Shown here one piece after another: positions 51,839 to 59,899 of a stretch of DNA of 64,000 bases. Made by a program: the position numbers and the translations under genes. The notes under the pieces were generated by a model. That model was not told the DNA's origin. It did not search any database and saw only the letters and a program-made list of their open reading frames with translations. Every line of letters begins with the position of its first letter. The first letter of the stretch is position 1. This DNA comes from Mariprofundus erugo (GTDB lineage: Bacteria > Pseudomonadota > Zetaproteobacteria > Mariprofundales > Mariprofundaceae), in NCBI RefSeq assembly GCF_005818865.1, contig NZ_VBRY01000008.1:62001-126000 (forward strand). Reading direction: 5' to 3'.

Positions 51839-53590
51839 ATGATTGTTCTGGGAGTTAATGCCTATCATGGTGATTCATCAGCATGTCTGGTCGTTGATGG
51901 AGCTATGGTGGCCGCGATTGAAGAGGAGCGCTTTCGTCGCATCAAACACTGGGCCGGATTTCCTTCTGAGGCAATTCGTTACTGCCTGAAAGAGGCGGGT
52001 ATTAAGTTGGCCGATGTTGACTACGTAGCAATTAACTCCGACCCAAAGGCCAATCTGATGAAGAAAATCGGCTATACGATGAAAAATCGACCGGAGCTGA
52101 GTTTGATTGTGGATAAACTCAAGGATCAAAATAAGCGCCGTACTGTCGATCAGGAGTTCGAGGCAGCGTTTCCGAACGATGGTTTTAAGGCTGAAGTCAG
52201 GCATGTCGAACATCACCTGGCGCATCTCTCTTCGGCATTTCATGTATCACCCTATGCGGATGCTGTGGTGGTCTCGGTGGATGGTTTCGGTGATTTTGCC
52301 AGTGCGGCCTGGGGATTCGGTCAGGGAAGTGAAATTTCAATCGATGATAAAGTTTATTTTCCGCACTCGCTTGGGGCCTTTTATCAGGCCCTGACCCAGT
52401 TTATCGGCTTTCCCCACTATGGCGATGAATACAAAGTAATGGGGCTTGCACCATATGGTAAGCCGTCATATCTGGAGCAGATGCGGCAGATTGTACTCCT
52501 GCAGGATGATGGATCGTTCCGTCTTAACCTGGACTATTTCAAACACCATGTTGAGAAAGTGAACTACGAGTGGGAAAGTGGTATTCCGACGGTTGGTCAG
52601 ATCTATTCGGATCGACTGGCTGATTTGCTGGGGCCTGCACGAGAAAAGGGTGAGGAGTTGACTCAGCGCCACAAGGATATCGCACACTCAGTCCAGGCAA
52701 TGTATGAGGAAGCGTTTTTTCACCTGCTGAATAAACTCCATGCCCGGCATGGCACAGATAACCTGTGTATTGCCGGCGGATGTGGTATGAACTCGGTGGC
52801 CAATGGCAAGGTGACACTACGGACGCCGTTCCGGAATGTGTACATTCAGTCCGCCGCTGGTGATGCCGGTGGTGCGATTGGAGCGGCATTTGTTGTTCAC
52901 CACCAGGTGAGTCCTAAAGCGGGACGTCAATTTGTGATGGATCATGCTTATTGGGGCAGCCATTTCAGCAGTGAAGAAATCAGGACTAAGGTCGAAGGAC
53001 TAAGGACTGAGTTGGAATCCGAAAGATGTGTCATAAAGCTGATAGACGACGAAACTGAACTGTGTCGAAAAACCGCGCAGGCGATTTCGGAAGGGAAGGT
53101 CGTCGGCTGGTTTCAGGGGCGTATGGAGTGGGGCCCAAGGGCATTGGGTAATCGCTCGATTGTTTGTGATCCGCGCCGTTCAGACATGAAAGATATTCTC
53201 AACCTGAAAATAAAACGCCGTGAATCTTTCAGGCCATTTGCTCCCTCCGTGCTCAGGGACTCCGTTGCTGAGTGGTTTGAGATTGACGCCGAAGTACCAT
53301 TTATGATGAAGGTGTTTCAGATCAGGGGGGAAAAGCGCACTGAAATACCTGCAGTGACGCATGTCGATGGTTCAGGGCGTTTACAGACTGTATACTCTCA
53401 TACCAACCCTCGTTATCACGGGCTGATCTCTGCTTTTAATGAGCTTACCGGGGTGCCAATGGTTCTTAATACCTCTTTTAATGAGAACGAACCGGTAGTC
53501 TGCAAGCCAGAAGAGGCACTGGCCTGCTTTTTGCGCACAAAGATGGATGTCTTAGTGCTGGGCGACTGGTTTATCGAGAGGCAGGGTTGA
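51839..53590 (+). CDS. NodU/CmcH-family carbamoyltransferase
   Basis: This 583-residue enzyme moves a carbamoyl group from carbamoyl phosphate to a sugar hydroxyl. It has GVNAYHGDSSACLVVDG, VEHHLAHLSSAFHVSPYADA, SVDGFGDFASAAWGFGQG and GCGMNSVANGKV in the N-terminal actin-like part. The C-terminal YrdC-like part has GRMEWGPRALGNRSI and NTSFNENEPVVCKPEEAL. It is complete with the expected length. GC content is higher than in the preceding AT-rich stretch. Confidence 0.92.
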   Translation: MIVLGVNAYHGDSSACLVVDGAMVAAIEEERFRRIKHWAGFPSEAIRYCLKEAGIKLADVDYVAINSDPKANLMKKIGYTMKNRPELSLIVDKLKDQNKRRTVDQEFEAAFPNDGFKAEVRHVEHHLAHLSSAFHVSPYADAVVVSVDGFGDFASAAWGFGQGSEISIDDKVYFPHSLGAFYQALTQFIGFPHYGDEYKVMGLAPYGKPSYLEQMRQIVLLQDDGSFRLNLDYFKHHVEKVNYEWESGIPTVGQIYSDRLADLLGPAREKGEELTQRHKDIAHSVQAMYEEAFFHLLNKLHARHGTDNLCIAGGCGMNSVANGKVTLRTPFRNVYIQSAAGDAGGAIGAAFVVHHQVSPKAGRQFVMDHAYWGSHFSSEEIRTKVEGLRTELESERCVIKLIDDETELCRKTAQAISEGKVVGWFQGRMEWGPRALGNRSIVCDPRRSDMKDILNLKIKRRESFRPFAPSVLRDSVAEWFEIDAEVPFMMKVFQIRGEKRTEIPAVTHVDGSGRLQTVYSHTNPRYHGLISAFNELTGVPMVLNTSFNENEPVVCKPEEALACFLRTKMDVLVLGDWFIERQG

Positions 53591-53591
53591 T

Positions 53592-53620
53592 CACGGAATA
53601 CACAGAATACAGAGAAAAAG
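53592..53620 (+). repeat. CACGGAATACACAG word, forward, upstream outer copy
   Basis: CACGGAATACACAGAATACA followed by GAGAAAAAG lies directly after the carbamoyltransferase stop. With 53714-53741 in the opposite orientation it forms an inverted pair in front of the GxxExxY gene. A second such pair lies behind the gene. Confidence 0.75.
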
Positions 53621-53713
53621 AGAAGAATGAACGCGGTATGATGCCGTCAGGGCTCTACATTGAGGGGAGCAGAAGTATCCAAGGGTGTGGATAATCTCTT
53701 AGTTGGAGCTTCA

Positions 53714-53741
53714 CTTCCGTGTGGTCCGTATATTCCGTGGT
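53714..53741 (-). repeat. CACGGAATACACAG word, reverse, upstream inner copy
   Basis: On the plus strand this reads CTTCCGTGTGGTCCGTATAT then TCCGTGGT, the reverse complement of the word at 53592-53620 with changes. It ends 15 nt before the GxxExxY start codon and may carry the ribosome-binding region in a foldable RNA. Confidence 0.7.
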
Positions 53742-53756
53742 GAAAGGTTATTATGG

Positions 53757-54128
53757 ATGTTGAAATACGAGGATGAGAGTTTTCAGATTCGTGGCGCGAT
53801 TTTCGAAGTATACCGCGAGATGGGCTGCGGGTTTCTCGAAGCTGTTTATCAGGAATGCATGGAGAGGGAGCTGTATGCGCAAGGTATACCGTTTCACGCT
53901 CAGGCTGATTTGCATCTGAGCTATAAAGGGGAGCTGTTAAATCAGATTTACCGACCTGATTTTATTTGTTTCGGACAAATCATTATTGAAATCAAGGCTG
54001 TAAAAGAATTGTGTAATGAGCACCGAGCACAGGTTTATAACTACTTGAGAGCGACAGGGTTTGAACTTGGGATGTTGGCAAATTTTGGTCATCATCCTAA
54101 GGTGGAAATTGAACGGATCATTCTGTGA
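53757..54128 (+). CDS. GxxExxY-family protein
   Basis: This 123-residue protein has the family-naming motif GxxExxY in CGFLEAVYQECMERELYAQG and a nuclease-like core YRPDFICFGQIIIEIKAVKEL (Asp, Glu and Lys spaced as in PD-(D/E)xK enzymes). ATG 53757 is chosen because it excludes the repeat upstream and gives the usual length; AAAGG lies upstream. The gene is bracketed by four copies of the CACGGAATACACAG word in two inverted pairs. Function of the family is unknown; the PD-(D/E)xK resemblance is inference. Confidence 0.88.
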   Translation: MLKYEDESFQIRGAIFEVYREMGCGFLEAVYQECMERELYAQGIPFHAQADLHLSYKGELLNQIYRPDFICFGQIIIEIKAVKELCNEHRAQVYNYLRATGFELGMLANFGHHPKVEIERIIL

Positions 54129-54135
54129 TTTATTT

Positions 54136-54166
54136 ACCACGGAATACACAGAATACACGGAAAAAG
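54136..54166 (+). repeat. CACGGAATACACAG word, forward, downstream inner copy
   Basis: ACCACGGAATACACAGAATA followed by CACGGAAAAAG lies 7 nt after the GxxExxY stop. It is nearly identical to 53592-53620. Confidence 0.75.
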
Positions 54167-54252
54167 TTATAGGTGTGAGCAATGAATAATTATGCTTCGA
54201 TGAGGGGCTGTGATCCACCCAGGGCAGTTGACAATCGCTCTGTTCGACTCAT

Positions 54253-54280
54253 CTTCCGTGTGTTTCGTGCTTTCCGTGGT
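54253..54280 (-). repeat. CACGGAATACACAG word, reverse, downstream outer copy
   Basis: The plus strand reads CTTCCGTGTGTTTCGTGCTT then TCCGTGGT. It pairs with 54136-54166 as an inverted repeat and ends 17 nt before the next glycosyltransferase gene. Confidence 0.7.
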
Positions 54281-54297
54281 CTGTTCTTGAGGAATGC

Positions 54298-55047
54298 ATG
54301 AAAATATCTGTTATTACGGCTGTTTATAATGCCGAAAAGACCATAGCCGATGCGATCGAGTCTACTTTGGCTCAGGATTACCCCAATGTTGAACTGGTGG
54401 TGGTTGACGGTGCCTCTACGGATGGCACGACAGCGTTGCTGGAAGCCTTCCGTGATCGGATTAATATCTTTATCAGTGAGCCGGATAAGGGAATCTACGA
54501 TGCGCTGAACAAAGGGATCAGGCATGCAACGGGAGATGTGATTGGTTTCCTTCATGCAGATGATCTTTTCGCCAGCACTGATGTTTTGTCCAGGGTGGCA
54601 GAGGTGTTTGCCGATGATTCAGTGGAAGCAGTTTACGGAGATCTTGTTTATGTCAGCAAGGCTGAGCCGGACAGGGTGATTCGTTACTGGAAGTCAGGAG
54701 CGTATTCAGCTGCGAAGCTGAAACATGGCTGGATGCCTCCTCACCCGACGTTTTATATGCGTCGGCAGTTGTATGAAACACATGGGGCATTCGATACCTC
54801 GTTCCGGATTGCCGCCGATTATGATTGTATGCTGCGCATGTTGGGTGAGGTTGGCGTGCAGTGTGCCTATATTCCTCATGTGCTGGTGAAGATGCGCCTG
54901 GGGGGGGAGAGCAATCGCTCTTTAAACAATATTATCCGTAAGTCGAAAGAGGATTACCGGGCACTGAAAAAAAACGGTGTCGGTGGTGTTTTGGCCTTGT
55001 GCTGGAAGAATCTGAGCAAGTTGCCGCAGTTTATTATGAAATCGTGA
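54298..55047 (+). CDS. Family 2 glycosyltransferase
   Basis: This 249-residue GT-A enzyme begins KISVITAVYNAEKTIADAIE, with VVVDGASTDGTTALLEA, the DxD-type motif in GFLHADDLFASTDVL and the acceptor region WMPPHPTFYMRRQLYE. It is of the WcaA/WcaE-like kind that often precedes gmd in colanic-acid-like loci. The C-terminal part is short. Confidence 0.9.
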   Translation: MKISVITAVYNAEKTIADAIESTLAQDYPNVELVVVDGASTDGTTALLEAFRDRINIFISEPDKGIYDALNKGIRHATGDVIGFLHADDLFASTDVLSRVAEVFADDSVEAVYGDLVYVSKAEPDRVIRYWKSGAYSAAKLKHGWMPPHPTFYMRRQLYETHGAFDTSFRIAADYDCMLRMLGEVGVQCAYIPHVLVKMRLGGESNRSLNNIIRKSKEDYRALKKNGVGGVLALCWKNLSKLPQFIMKS

Positions 55048-55077
55048 AGTGATTTGTGAATGGTGACTAGTGATTGG
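55046..55077 (+). repeat. GTGATTTGTGAATGGTGAC word tract
   Basis: The sequence GAAGTGATTTGTGAATGGTG then ACTAGTGATTGG lies directly after the glycosyltransferase stop. The words GTGAATGGTGA, GTGATTTGT and TGACTAGT also occur, some as reverse complements, inside fcl at 57566-57614. Confidence 0.65.
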
Positions 55078-55123
55078 CTACCAGCCCCCTCCTTCATGTT
55101 TATTTTTGTTTTAGGAGATAGAT

Positions 55124-56248
55124 GTGAAAAAGGCATTGATTACCGGGGTGACCGGGCAGGATGGATCCTATCTGGCGGAGTTTTTGCTGGCCAAGGGGTA
55201 TGAGGTGCATGGCATCAAACGTCGTGCCTCTTCATTTAATACCCAGAGGGTGGATCACATCTATCAGGATCCTCATGTAGAAAATAAAAACTTTGTCCTG
55301 CATTACGGTGATTTAAGCGATACATCGAATTTGACCCGTATCTTGCAGGAGGTGCAGCCGGATGAGGTGTATAATCTGGGGGCGCAATCGCATGTGGCCG
55401 TCTCATTTGAGGCACCGGAGTATACGGCCGATGTCGATGGTATTGGCACACTCAGGTTGCTTGAAGCGATCCGTCTGCTTGGTATGGAGAAGAAGGTCCG
55501 CTTTTATCAGGCATCCACTTCCGAGCTCTATGGTCTGGTGCAGGAGATTCCCCAGAAAGAGACCACGCCGTTTCACCCCCGTTCCCCCTATGGCGTTGCC
55601 AAGCTTTATGCCTACTGGATTGTGGTCAATTATCGTGAGGCCTACGGCATGTATGCCTGCAACGGCATTCTGTTCAATCACGAGTCGCCACGCCGTGGTG
55701 AAACCTTTGTAACCCGCAAGATCACCCGTGGTCTGGCCAACATCGCTCAGGGGCTGGAGGATTGCCTGTATATGGGTAATCTCGACTCTCTGCGTGACTG
55801 GGGCCATGCAAAGGATTATGTGCGCATGCAGTGGATGATGCTGCAGCAGGAGCAGGCCGAGGACTTTGTCATTGCGACCGGCGTTCAATATTCGGTGCGT
55901 CAGTTTATCGAGTGGTCCGCTGCAGAGCTGGGTATTACGCTGAGCTGGCAGGGTGAGGGCGCCGCAGAGGTCGGGACCATTGCCGCACTCGATGAGTCAC
56001 GGGCAGCCAGTCACAAGTCACTTGCAGTGGGCGACACCATCGTTCGCATCGATCCGCGCTACTTCCGTCCTGCCGAGGTGGATACTCTGCTTGGTGATCC
56101 GACCAAGGCCAAACAGAAGCTCGGCTGGACCCCTCAGATTACCGCTCAACAGATGTGTGCCGAGATGATCGCCGAGGATTTGCATGTAGCCAAGCGCCAC
56201 GCGCTGCTGAAGAAGCACGGCTATGGTATCCCTGTCGCGCATGAATAA
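55124..56248 (+). CDS. gmd: GDP-mannose 4,6-dehydratase
   Basis: Gmd converts GDP-mannose to GDP-4-keto-6-deoxymannose, the first step to GDP-fucose. The 374-residue protein has the NADP motif [24 protein letters not shown] with the catalytic region and [20 protein letters not shown] (YxxxK). The C-terminus has [19 protein letters not shown]. Length is normal. The start is GTG 55124 with AGGAG 6 nt upstream. It is followed by a four-helix-bundle gene and then fcl. Confidence 0.96.
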   Translation: MKKALITGVTGQDGSYLAEFLLAKGYEVHGIKRRASSFNTQRVDHIYQDPHVENKNFVLHYGDLSDTSNLTRILQEVQPDEVYNLGAQSHVAVSFEAPEYTADVDGIGTLRLLEAIRLLGMEKKVRFYQASTSELYGLVQEIPQKETTPFHPRSPYGVAKLYAYWIVVNYREAYGMYACNGILFNHESPRRGETFVTRKITRGLANIAQGLEDCLYMGNLDSLRDWGHAKDYVRMQWMMLQQEQAEDFVIATGVQYSVRQFIEWSAAELGITLSWQGEGAAEVGTIAALDESRAASHKSLAVGDTIVRIDPRYFRPAEVDTLLGDPTKAKQKLGWTPQITAQQMCAEMIAEDLHVAKRHALLKKHGYGIPVAHE

Positions 56249-56257
56249 GGGCGACTG

Positions 56258-56293
56258 TGTGAGATGTTAGACGTGAGATGTGAGACGAGGTTT
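56258..56293 (+). repeat. GTGAGATGTTAGACGTGAG word tract
   Basis: Repeated words GTGTGAGATGTTAGACGTGA then GATGTGAGACGAGG follow gmd. This is the reverse-complement family of CATCTCACATCT. Another copy in the opposite orientation (TTTACATCTTTCGTCTCGCA, about 56405-56424) lies before the four-helix-bundle gene. Confidence 0.65.
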
Positions 56294-56310
56294 GCAAGAT
56301 GTGATGGGCC

Positions 56311-56339
56311 CTTTGCGGTTGAATTTTTCCACCGCAAAG
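56311..56339 (+). other. Perfect 9-bp hairpin upstream of the four-helix-bundle gene
   Basis: CTTTGCGGT pairs with ACCGCAAAG around an 11-nt loop. It sits between the two opposite-orientation word tracts. No long T-run directly follows. Its role is unknown. Confidence 0.55.
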
Positions 56340-56454
56340 TTTTCACCGTGGCGTTGGGGGCAAGTGAACTGGTGGAAAGTTTCCACAGGTTTAATGCTTT
56401 AGCTTTTACATCTTTCGTCTCGCATGCGACAGCTCACGCCAGCGTAGCAGGCAA

Positions 56455-56817
56455 ATGAGACGCAAGCATCATGATCTGCAGGTGTGGCAGTTGGGGATGC
56501 GATTGGTGAAAGAAGTCTATTCGGTCACCAGAACCTTTCCCGAAAGTGAGCGTTTTGGGTTGTGCAGTCAGATGCAGCGTGCTTCGGTGAGCATCCCATC
56601 AAATATTGCTGAAGGTGCCGGCAGAAACGGTGAAAAGGAGTTTCTGCAATTTTTGTCGATTGCTCGTGGTTCGCTCTGCGAGTTAGAAACGCAATTGATG
56701 ATTAGCCATGAACTGGGTTATGTGCGTGAAGAAAAAGAGGTGTTGGATTTGATCAATGAAACTTATGCAAAGCTGAATGCGTTGATGACTTCAATTCGCG
56801 CTAGAGGCGCTAAATGA
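56455..56817 (+). CDS. Four-helix-bundle protein (23S rRNA intervening-protein/Avd-like)
   Basis: This 120-residue all-helical protein has the signature [20 protein letters not shown] and starts with [20 protein letters not shown], typical of the S23/IVP-like four-helix-bundle family. The related Avd proteins bind reverse transcriptase in diversity-generating retroelements, but no reverse transcriptase or variable repeat cassette is seen here. It lies between gmd and fcl, flanked on both sides by CATCTCACATCT-type words. Function is unknown. Confidence 0.9.
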   Translation: MRRKHHDLQVWQLGMRLVKEVYSVTRTFPESERFGLCSQMQRASVSIPSNIAEGAGRNGEKEFLQFLSIARGSLCELETQLMISHELGYVREEKEVLDLINETYAKLNALMTSIRARGAK

Positions 56818-56825
56818 TGCATCTT

Positions 56826-56864
56826 TTCTATCTCACATCTTACATCTCACATCCAACGGTGACC
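56826..56864 (+). repeat. CATCTCACATCT word tract between the four-helix-bundle gene and fcl
   Basis: Words TTCTATCTCACATCTTACAT and CTCACATCCAACGG run from just after the four-helix-bundle gene up to the fcl start. The tract continues into the fcl coding region (56867-56896), where it encodes the first residues. Confidence 0.75.
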
Positions 56865-56866
56865 CT

Positions 56867-57985
56867 ATGACATCTCACATCTCACATCTCACATTAAGCA
56901 GCAAGATTTACGTAGCCGGACACAGAGGAATGGTGGGCTCCGCAATCGTGCGTAAGCTGCTTGCAGATGGTCATACTCCCGAGTCCTTATTCCTTCGCAC
57001 TTCGAGCGAGCTCGATTTGCGAGACCAGTCCGCCGTCCGTGCCTTTATGCAGACAGAGAAACCGGACGTGGTGATCGTGGCAGCGGCGAAGGTGGGAGGC
57101 ATTTATGCCAACAACACCTATCCGGCCGAGTTTATCTATGATAACCTGATGATCGAGTGTAACCTGATCCATGAGTCCTATGCGTGCGGAGTGCAAAAAC
57201 TGCTGTTTCTTGGCTCCTCCTGTATCTATCCGCGCCTGGCTGCACAACCCATGCGCGAAGATGCACTGCTTACCGGGACACTGGAGCCGACCAACGAGCC
57301 CTATGCCGTGGCCAAGATTGCCGGCATCAAGCTATGCGAGAGCTATAACCGCCAGTATGGCGTCGATTACCGCTCCGTCATGCCGACCAACCTGTATGGA
57401 CCGGGTGACAATTTCCATCCTGAAAACTCGCATGTGGTGCCGGCGCTGATTCGTCGCTTCCATCTGGCCAAGCTGGCCGAGCAGGGTGATCTCGCTGCAC
57501 TTCACGCCATTGATCAACAAACTCCCATTCCCGATGGAGCGCTTCCAGACCTTGGTCTGGAAAGAGTGAATGGTGATTTGTCACTAGTTACTAGTCACCG
57601 ACTCCCAGTCACCGTTAAGATCTGGGGCAGTGGCAACGCATATCGCGAATTTCTGCATGTCGATGATATGGCAGAGGCTTCACTGTTTGTGCTGAATGTG
57701 CCGGCGGATCAGTACAAGGCCAATACCGAGCCGATGATCTCCCATATCAATGTCGGTAGCAGTCAGGAGGTGAGCATCGCCGGGCTTGCCCGTTTAGTGG
57801 CTGAAGTCACTGGTTTTACCGGTCGTATCGTGTTTGATGCCGATAAACCCGATGGTGCGCCGCGCAAGCTGATGGACAGTTCCCGCCTTGCCGATATGGG
57901 CTGGCAAGCCTCGATCTCTCTTCGCGACGGCCTTGCACATGCCTATCAATGGTTCCTTAAGTCACAGGAGCGCGTAAGAACATGA
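56867..57985 (+). CDS. fcl: GDP-L-fucose synthase with repeat-derived N-terminus and internal insertion
   Basis: Fcl epimerises and reduces GDP-4-keto-6-deoxymannose to GDP-L-fucose. The core is intact: [55 protein letters not shown] with YxxxK, and [20 protein letters not shown]. At 372 residues it is about 50 longer than E. coli Fcl (321). Two places explain this. The first ten residues ([10 protein letters not shown]) are the translation of CATCTCACATCT words. An insertion before IWGSG contains [19 protein letters not shown], the translation of GTGAATGGTGATTTGTCACT-type words. Both stay in frame. Confidence 0.93.
   Translation: MTSHISHLTLSSKIYVAGHRGMVGSAIVRKLLADGHTPESLFLRTSSELDLRDQSAVRAFMQTEKPDVVIVAAAKVGGIYANNTYPAEFIYDNLMIECNLIHESYACGVQKLLFLGSSCIYPRLAAQPMREDALLTGTLEPTNEPYAVAKIAGIKLCESYNRQYGVDYRSVMPTNLYGPGDNFHPENSHVVPALIRRFHLAKLAEQGDLAALHAIDQQTPIPDGALPDLGLERVNGDLSLVTSHRLPVTVKIWGSGNAYREFLHVDDMAEASLFVLNVPADQYKANTEPMISHINVGSSQEVSIAGLARLVAEVTGFTGRIVFDADKPDGAPRKLMDSSRLADMGWQASISLRDGLAHAYQWFLKSQERVRT
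57566..57614 (+). repeat. GTGACTAGT word tract inside the fcl coding region
   Basis: GTGAATGGTGATTTGTCACT followed by AGTTACTAGTCACCGACTCC and CAGTCACCG is the same word family as the spacer at 55046-55077. It lies in frame within fcl, in a loop before the conserved IWGSG, and is translated. The core (CACTAGTTACTAGT) is partly palindromic. Confidence 0.8.
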
Positions 57986-58191
57986 TTTTTTCCCGTCTGT
58001 CAGTTTGCCACTTTTCTCACCGGCTCTGCTGATAGCGGGATGTGCGACTGTCATTTTTTATGTCATTCTTTCGGTATTTCCGCTGATCACGAATCACCCG
58101 TCACTGCAATCTCTTTCCCGTTTACTTTGCATATTCGCGATTGTCGTCTAAAATCAGATTCACTTTGAAACGGGCAGGTTAACCACATCGT
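57986..58191. other. Spacer between fcl and the WecA-type gene
   Basis: This is a 206-nt spacer with no gene. At 58081-58108 it contains CGCTGATCACGAATCACCCG followed by TCACTGCA, words of the same GTGATT/TCAC family in reverse orientation. A promoter for the next gene could lie at its right end. Confidence 0.5.
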
Positions 58192-59838
58192 ATGGAAACA
58201 CTCTCTGCAGCCTGGATGGTTTTATCACTGGCGCTGGTATTTTCGATTCTGCTGACGCCGTTCTCCATGCATCTTGCCCGGCGTATCGGTGCGGTGGACG
58301 TGCCCTGCAGTCGTTCGGTCCATGTGGTGGCGGTCCCGCGCCTGGGTGGTGTAGGCATTTTTCTCAGTATGGCCTGTGCCGTCGCCTTCTATCTGAATGT
58401 TGATGCCTTCTCATTCGGTTTTCTGGCAGGGCTGCTGGTGATTGTGCTGACCGGCCTGCTTGACGATATCAGGCCGCTGTCCCACCGTTTTAAATTTGCC
58501 GGTGAGATTCTGGCCTCGGTGGCATTTATCGGTATCAGCGGCTCGGAACTCTCCGGTGTCGGTAACCTGTTCGGTTTCGGCGAGCTTGTTTTCGGGCCAT
58601 TTGCGTTTGTGGCCACGGTGTTCTGTATGGTTGGACTGATCAATGCCATGAATCTGTCCGATGGTCTGGATGGGCTGGCCGGCGGACTGGCGATTATTGC
58701 CGCTCTGTTTTTTGCCTTTTTCGCCTATAAGGCGGGGCAGCCGAATGTGATGATGATTGCGCTGGCCCTGGCCGGAGCGCTGCTCGGTTTTTTACTGTAT
58801 AACGGCTTTCCAGCCCGCCTGTTTATGGGCGATGTCGGTAGTCTGATGATCGGCTATACCTGTGCCGTGCTGGCCGTGCAGATGGTTAATGTATCGGTGG
58901 ATCATTTTTCGGTGCAGCCGATCACCATTGCATTGATTCTTGCCGTCCCCTTACTCGATACCCTGGTTGTCATGGGGGCGAGAATAGTGAAGGGGATCAG
59001 TCCGTTTAAGCCGGATAAAACGCATCTGCATCATCGTCTGATGGCATTGGGGTTAAACCAGAATCAGGCCGTATCGATTATGTATGTGTTGATGTTTTTG
59101 TATGGGGCGCTGGCACTGCTGGCATTTCATGCGCCTGCCTACTGGCAGTTTTATACCGCCATTATTGTGACAGCACTGTTCTATAGTCTACTCGGCTGGC
59201 TGGGGCGTAAGCAGATGTCGCTGGCTGTCGGAGTGATTGCCCCCCTGGCTAAGGTCTTGCTGCGGATTGAATCAATGCTGCAGGTGTCGCTGTTTGATGT
59301 CAGCCAGCACTATAGTCGCTTCATTTCCCGCAGTTTGGCGTTGCTGGCGCTGTTGCCGCTGTTTTTTCTGGAATCGAAAGTGGACGGGCTTGTATTGGTG
59401 GCGATCATAGTGCTGACGCTGGTGCTGTTGGCGCGTCGTCATAACCCCCGTGTGCGGGCTGTTTGGCAGGGGGTACTGTATCTGCTGATTTTATTCCTGC
59501 TTTACGTCTGTCATACTGCACTGCAGCAGAGCTTCTGGGCGACCTACTGGTCGGTGTTGGTCTCTTTGTCGACGGGGTGGATTGTGCTGACCCTGCTGGT
59601 CAGCCATACCCGGCGCATGCTGGCCTTGCACTCCTTTGAGATTTTGCTGATTCTGATCTCATGGTTGTTCTTTTTTCTGATCATGCCAATGGTCAATTTT
59701 GCCCCGCTGTCAGGAGAAGATATTCGTGTTATTTGTGTATATGCGATACCATTGCTGCTTGTTGGCAAGTTGTGCCTTGGTGGTGCTCACGCGTCGGTGC
59801 ATGGGGATGTTCGACGTGAGGCAATCACAGGGGTTTAA
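58192..59838 (+). CDS. WecA/MraY-family undecaprenyl-phosphate sugar-1-phosphate transferase with C-terminal membrane extension
   Basis: This enzyme starts repeat-unit synthesis by moving a HexNAc-1-phosphate to undecaprenyl phosphate. Motifs are RSVHVVAVPRLGGVGIF, TGLLDDIRPLSHRFKF (Asp-Asp), NAMNLSDGLDGLAGG, FMGDVGSLMIG and PDKTHLHHRLMALG. The first 350 residues are the normal enzyme. The remaining 200 residues form extra membrane helices, which makes it longer (548) than typical WecA (about 367). The role of the extension is unknown. Confidence 0.9.
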   Translation: METLSAAWMVLSLALVFSILLTPFSMHLARRIGAVDVPCSRSVHVVAVPRLGGVGIFLSMACAVAFYLNVDAFSFGFLAGLLVIVLTGLLDDIRPLSHRFKFAGEILASVAFIGISGSELSGVGNLFGFGELVFGPFAFVATVFCMVGLINAMNLSDGLDGLAGGLAIIAALFFAFFAYKAGQPNVMMIALALAGALLGFLLYNGFPARLFMGDVGSLMIGYTCAVLAVQMVNVSVDHFSVQPITIALILAVPLLDTLVVMGARIVKGISPFKPDKTHLHHRLMALGLNQNQAVSIMYVLMFLYGALALLAFHAPAYWQFYTAIIVTALFYSLLGWLGRKQMSLAVGVIAPLAKVLLRIESMLQVSLFDVSQHYSRFISRSLALLALLPLFFLESKVDGLVLVAIIVLTLVLLARRHNPRVRAVWQGVLYLLILFLLYVCHTALQQSFWATYWSVLVSLSTGWIVLTLLVSHTRRMLALHSFEILLILISWLFFFLIMPMVNFAPLSGEDIRVICVYAIPLLLVGKLCLGGAHASVHGDVRREAITGV

Positions 59839-59899
59839 CCCTGTATTGAGGATGGGTGTGAAAAGAAAAATGGATGTTGTTTTAAATGAAGCAGGGGGA

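Noticed and set aside
53703-53756. Longer N-terminus for the GxxExxY protein from TTG 53703
   Set aside because: It would translate the reverse-oriented repeat word, and the ATG at 53757 gives the usual family start.
55985-56025. Word-like sequence AGTCACAAGTCACTTGCAGT within gmd
   Set aside because: The protein keeps the normal Gmd length and alignment here, so an insertion is not shown; it may be chance.
56264-56458. 64-codon open frame between gmd and the four-helix-bundle gene
   Set aside because: It consists of repeat words and hairpins, with no protein-like pattern.
56455-56817. Diversity-generating retroelement around the Avd-like protein
   Set aside because: No reverse transcriptase gene, template repeat or adenine-biased variable region is in the window.
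56826-56896. Possible CRISPR array (repeated CATCTCAC units)
   Set aside because: Units are shorter than 15 bp, unequal and without unique spacers; no cas gene is near.
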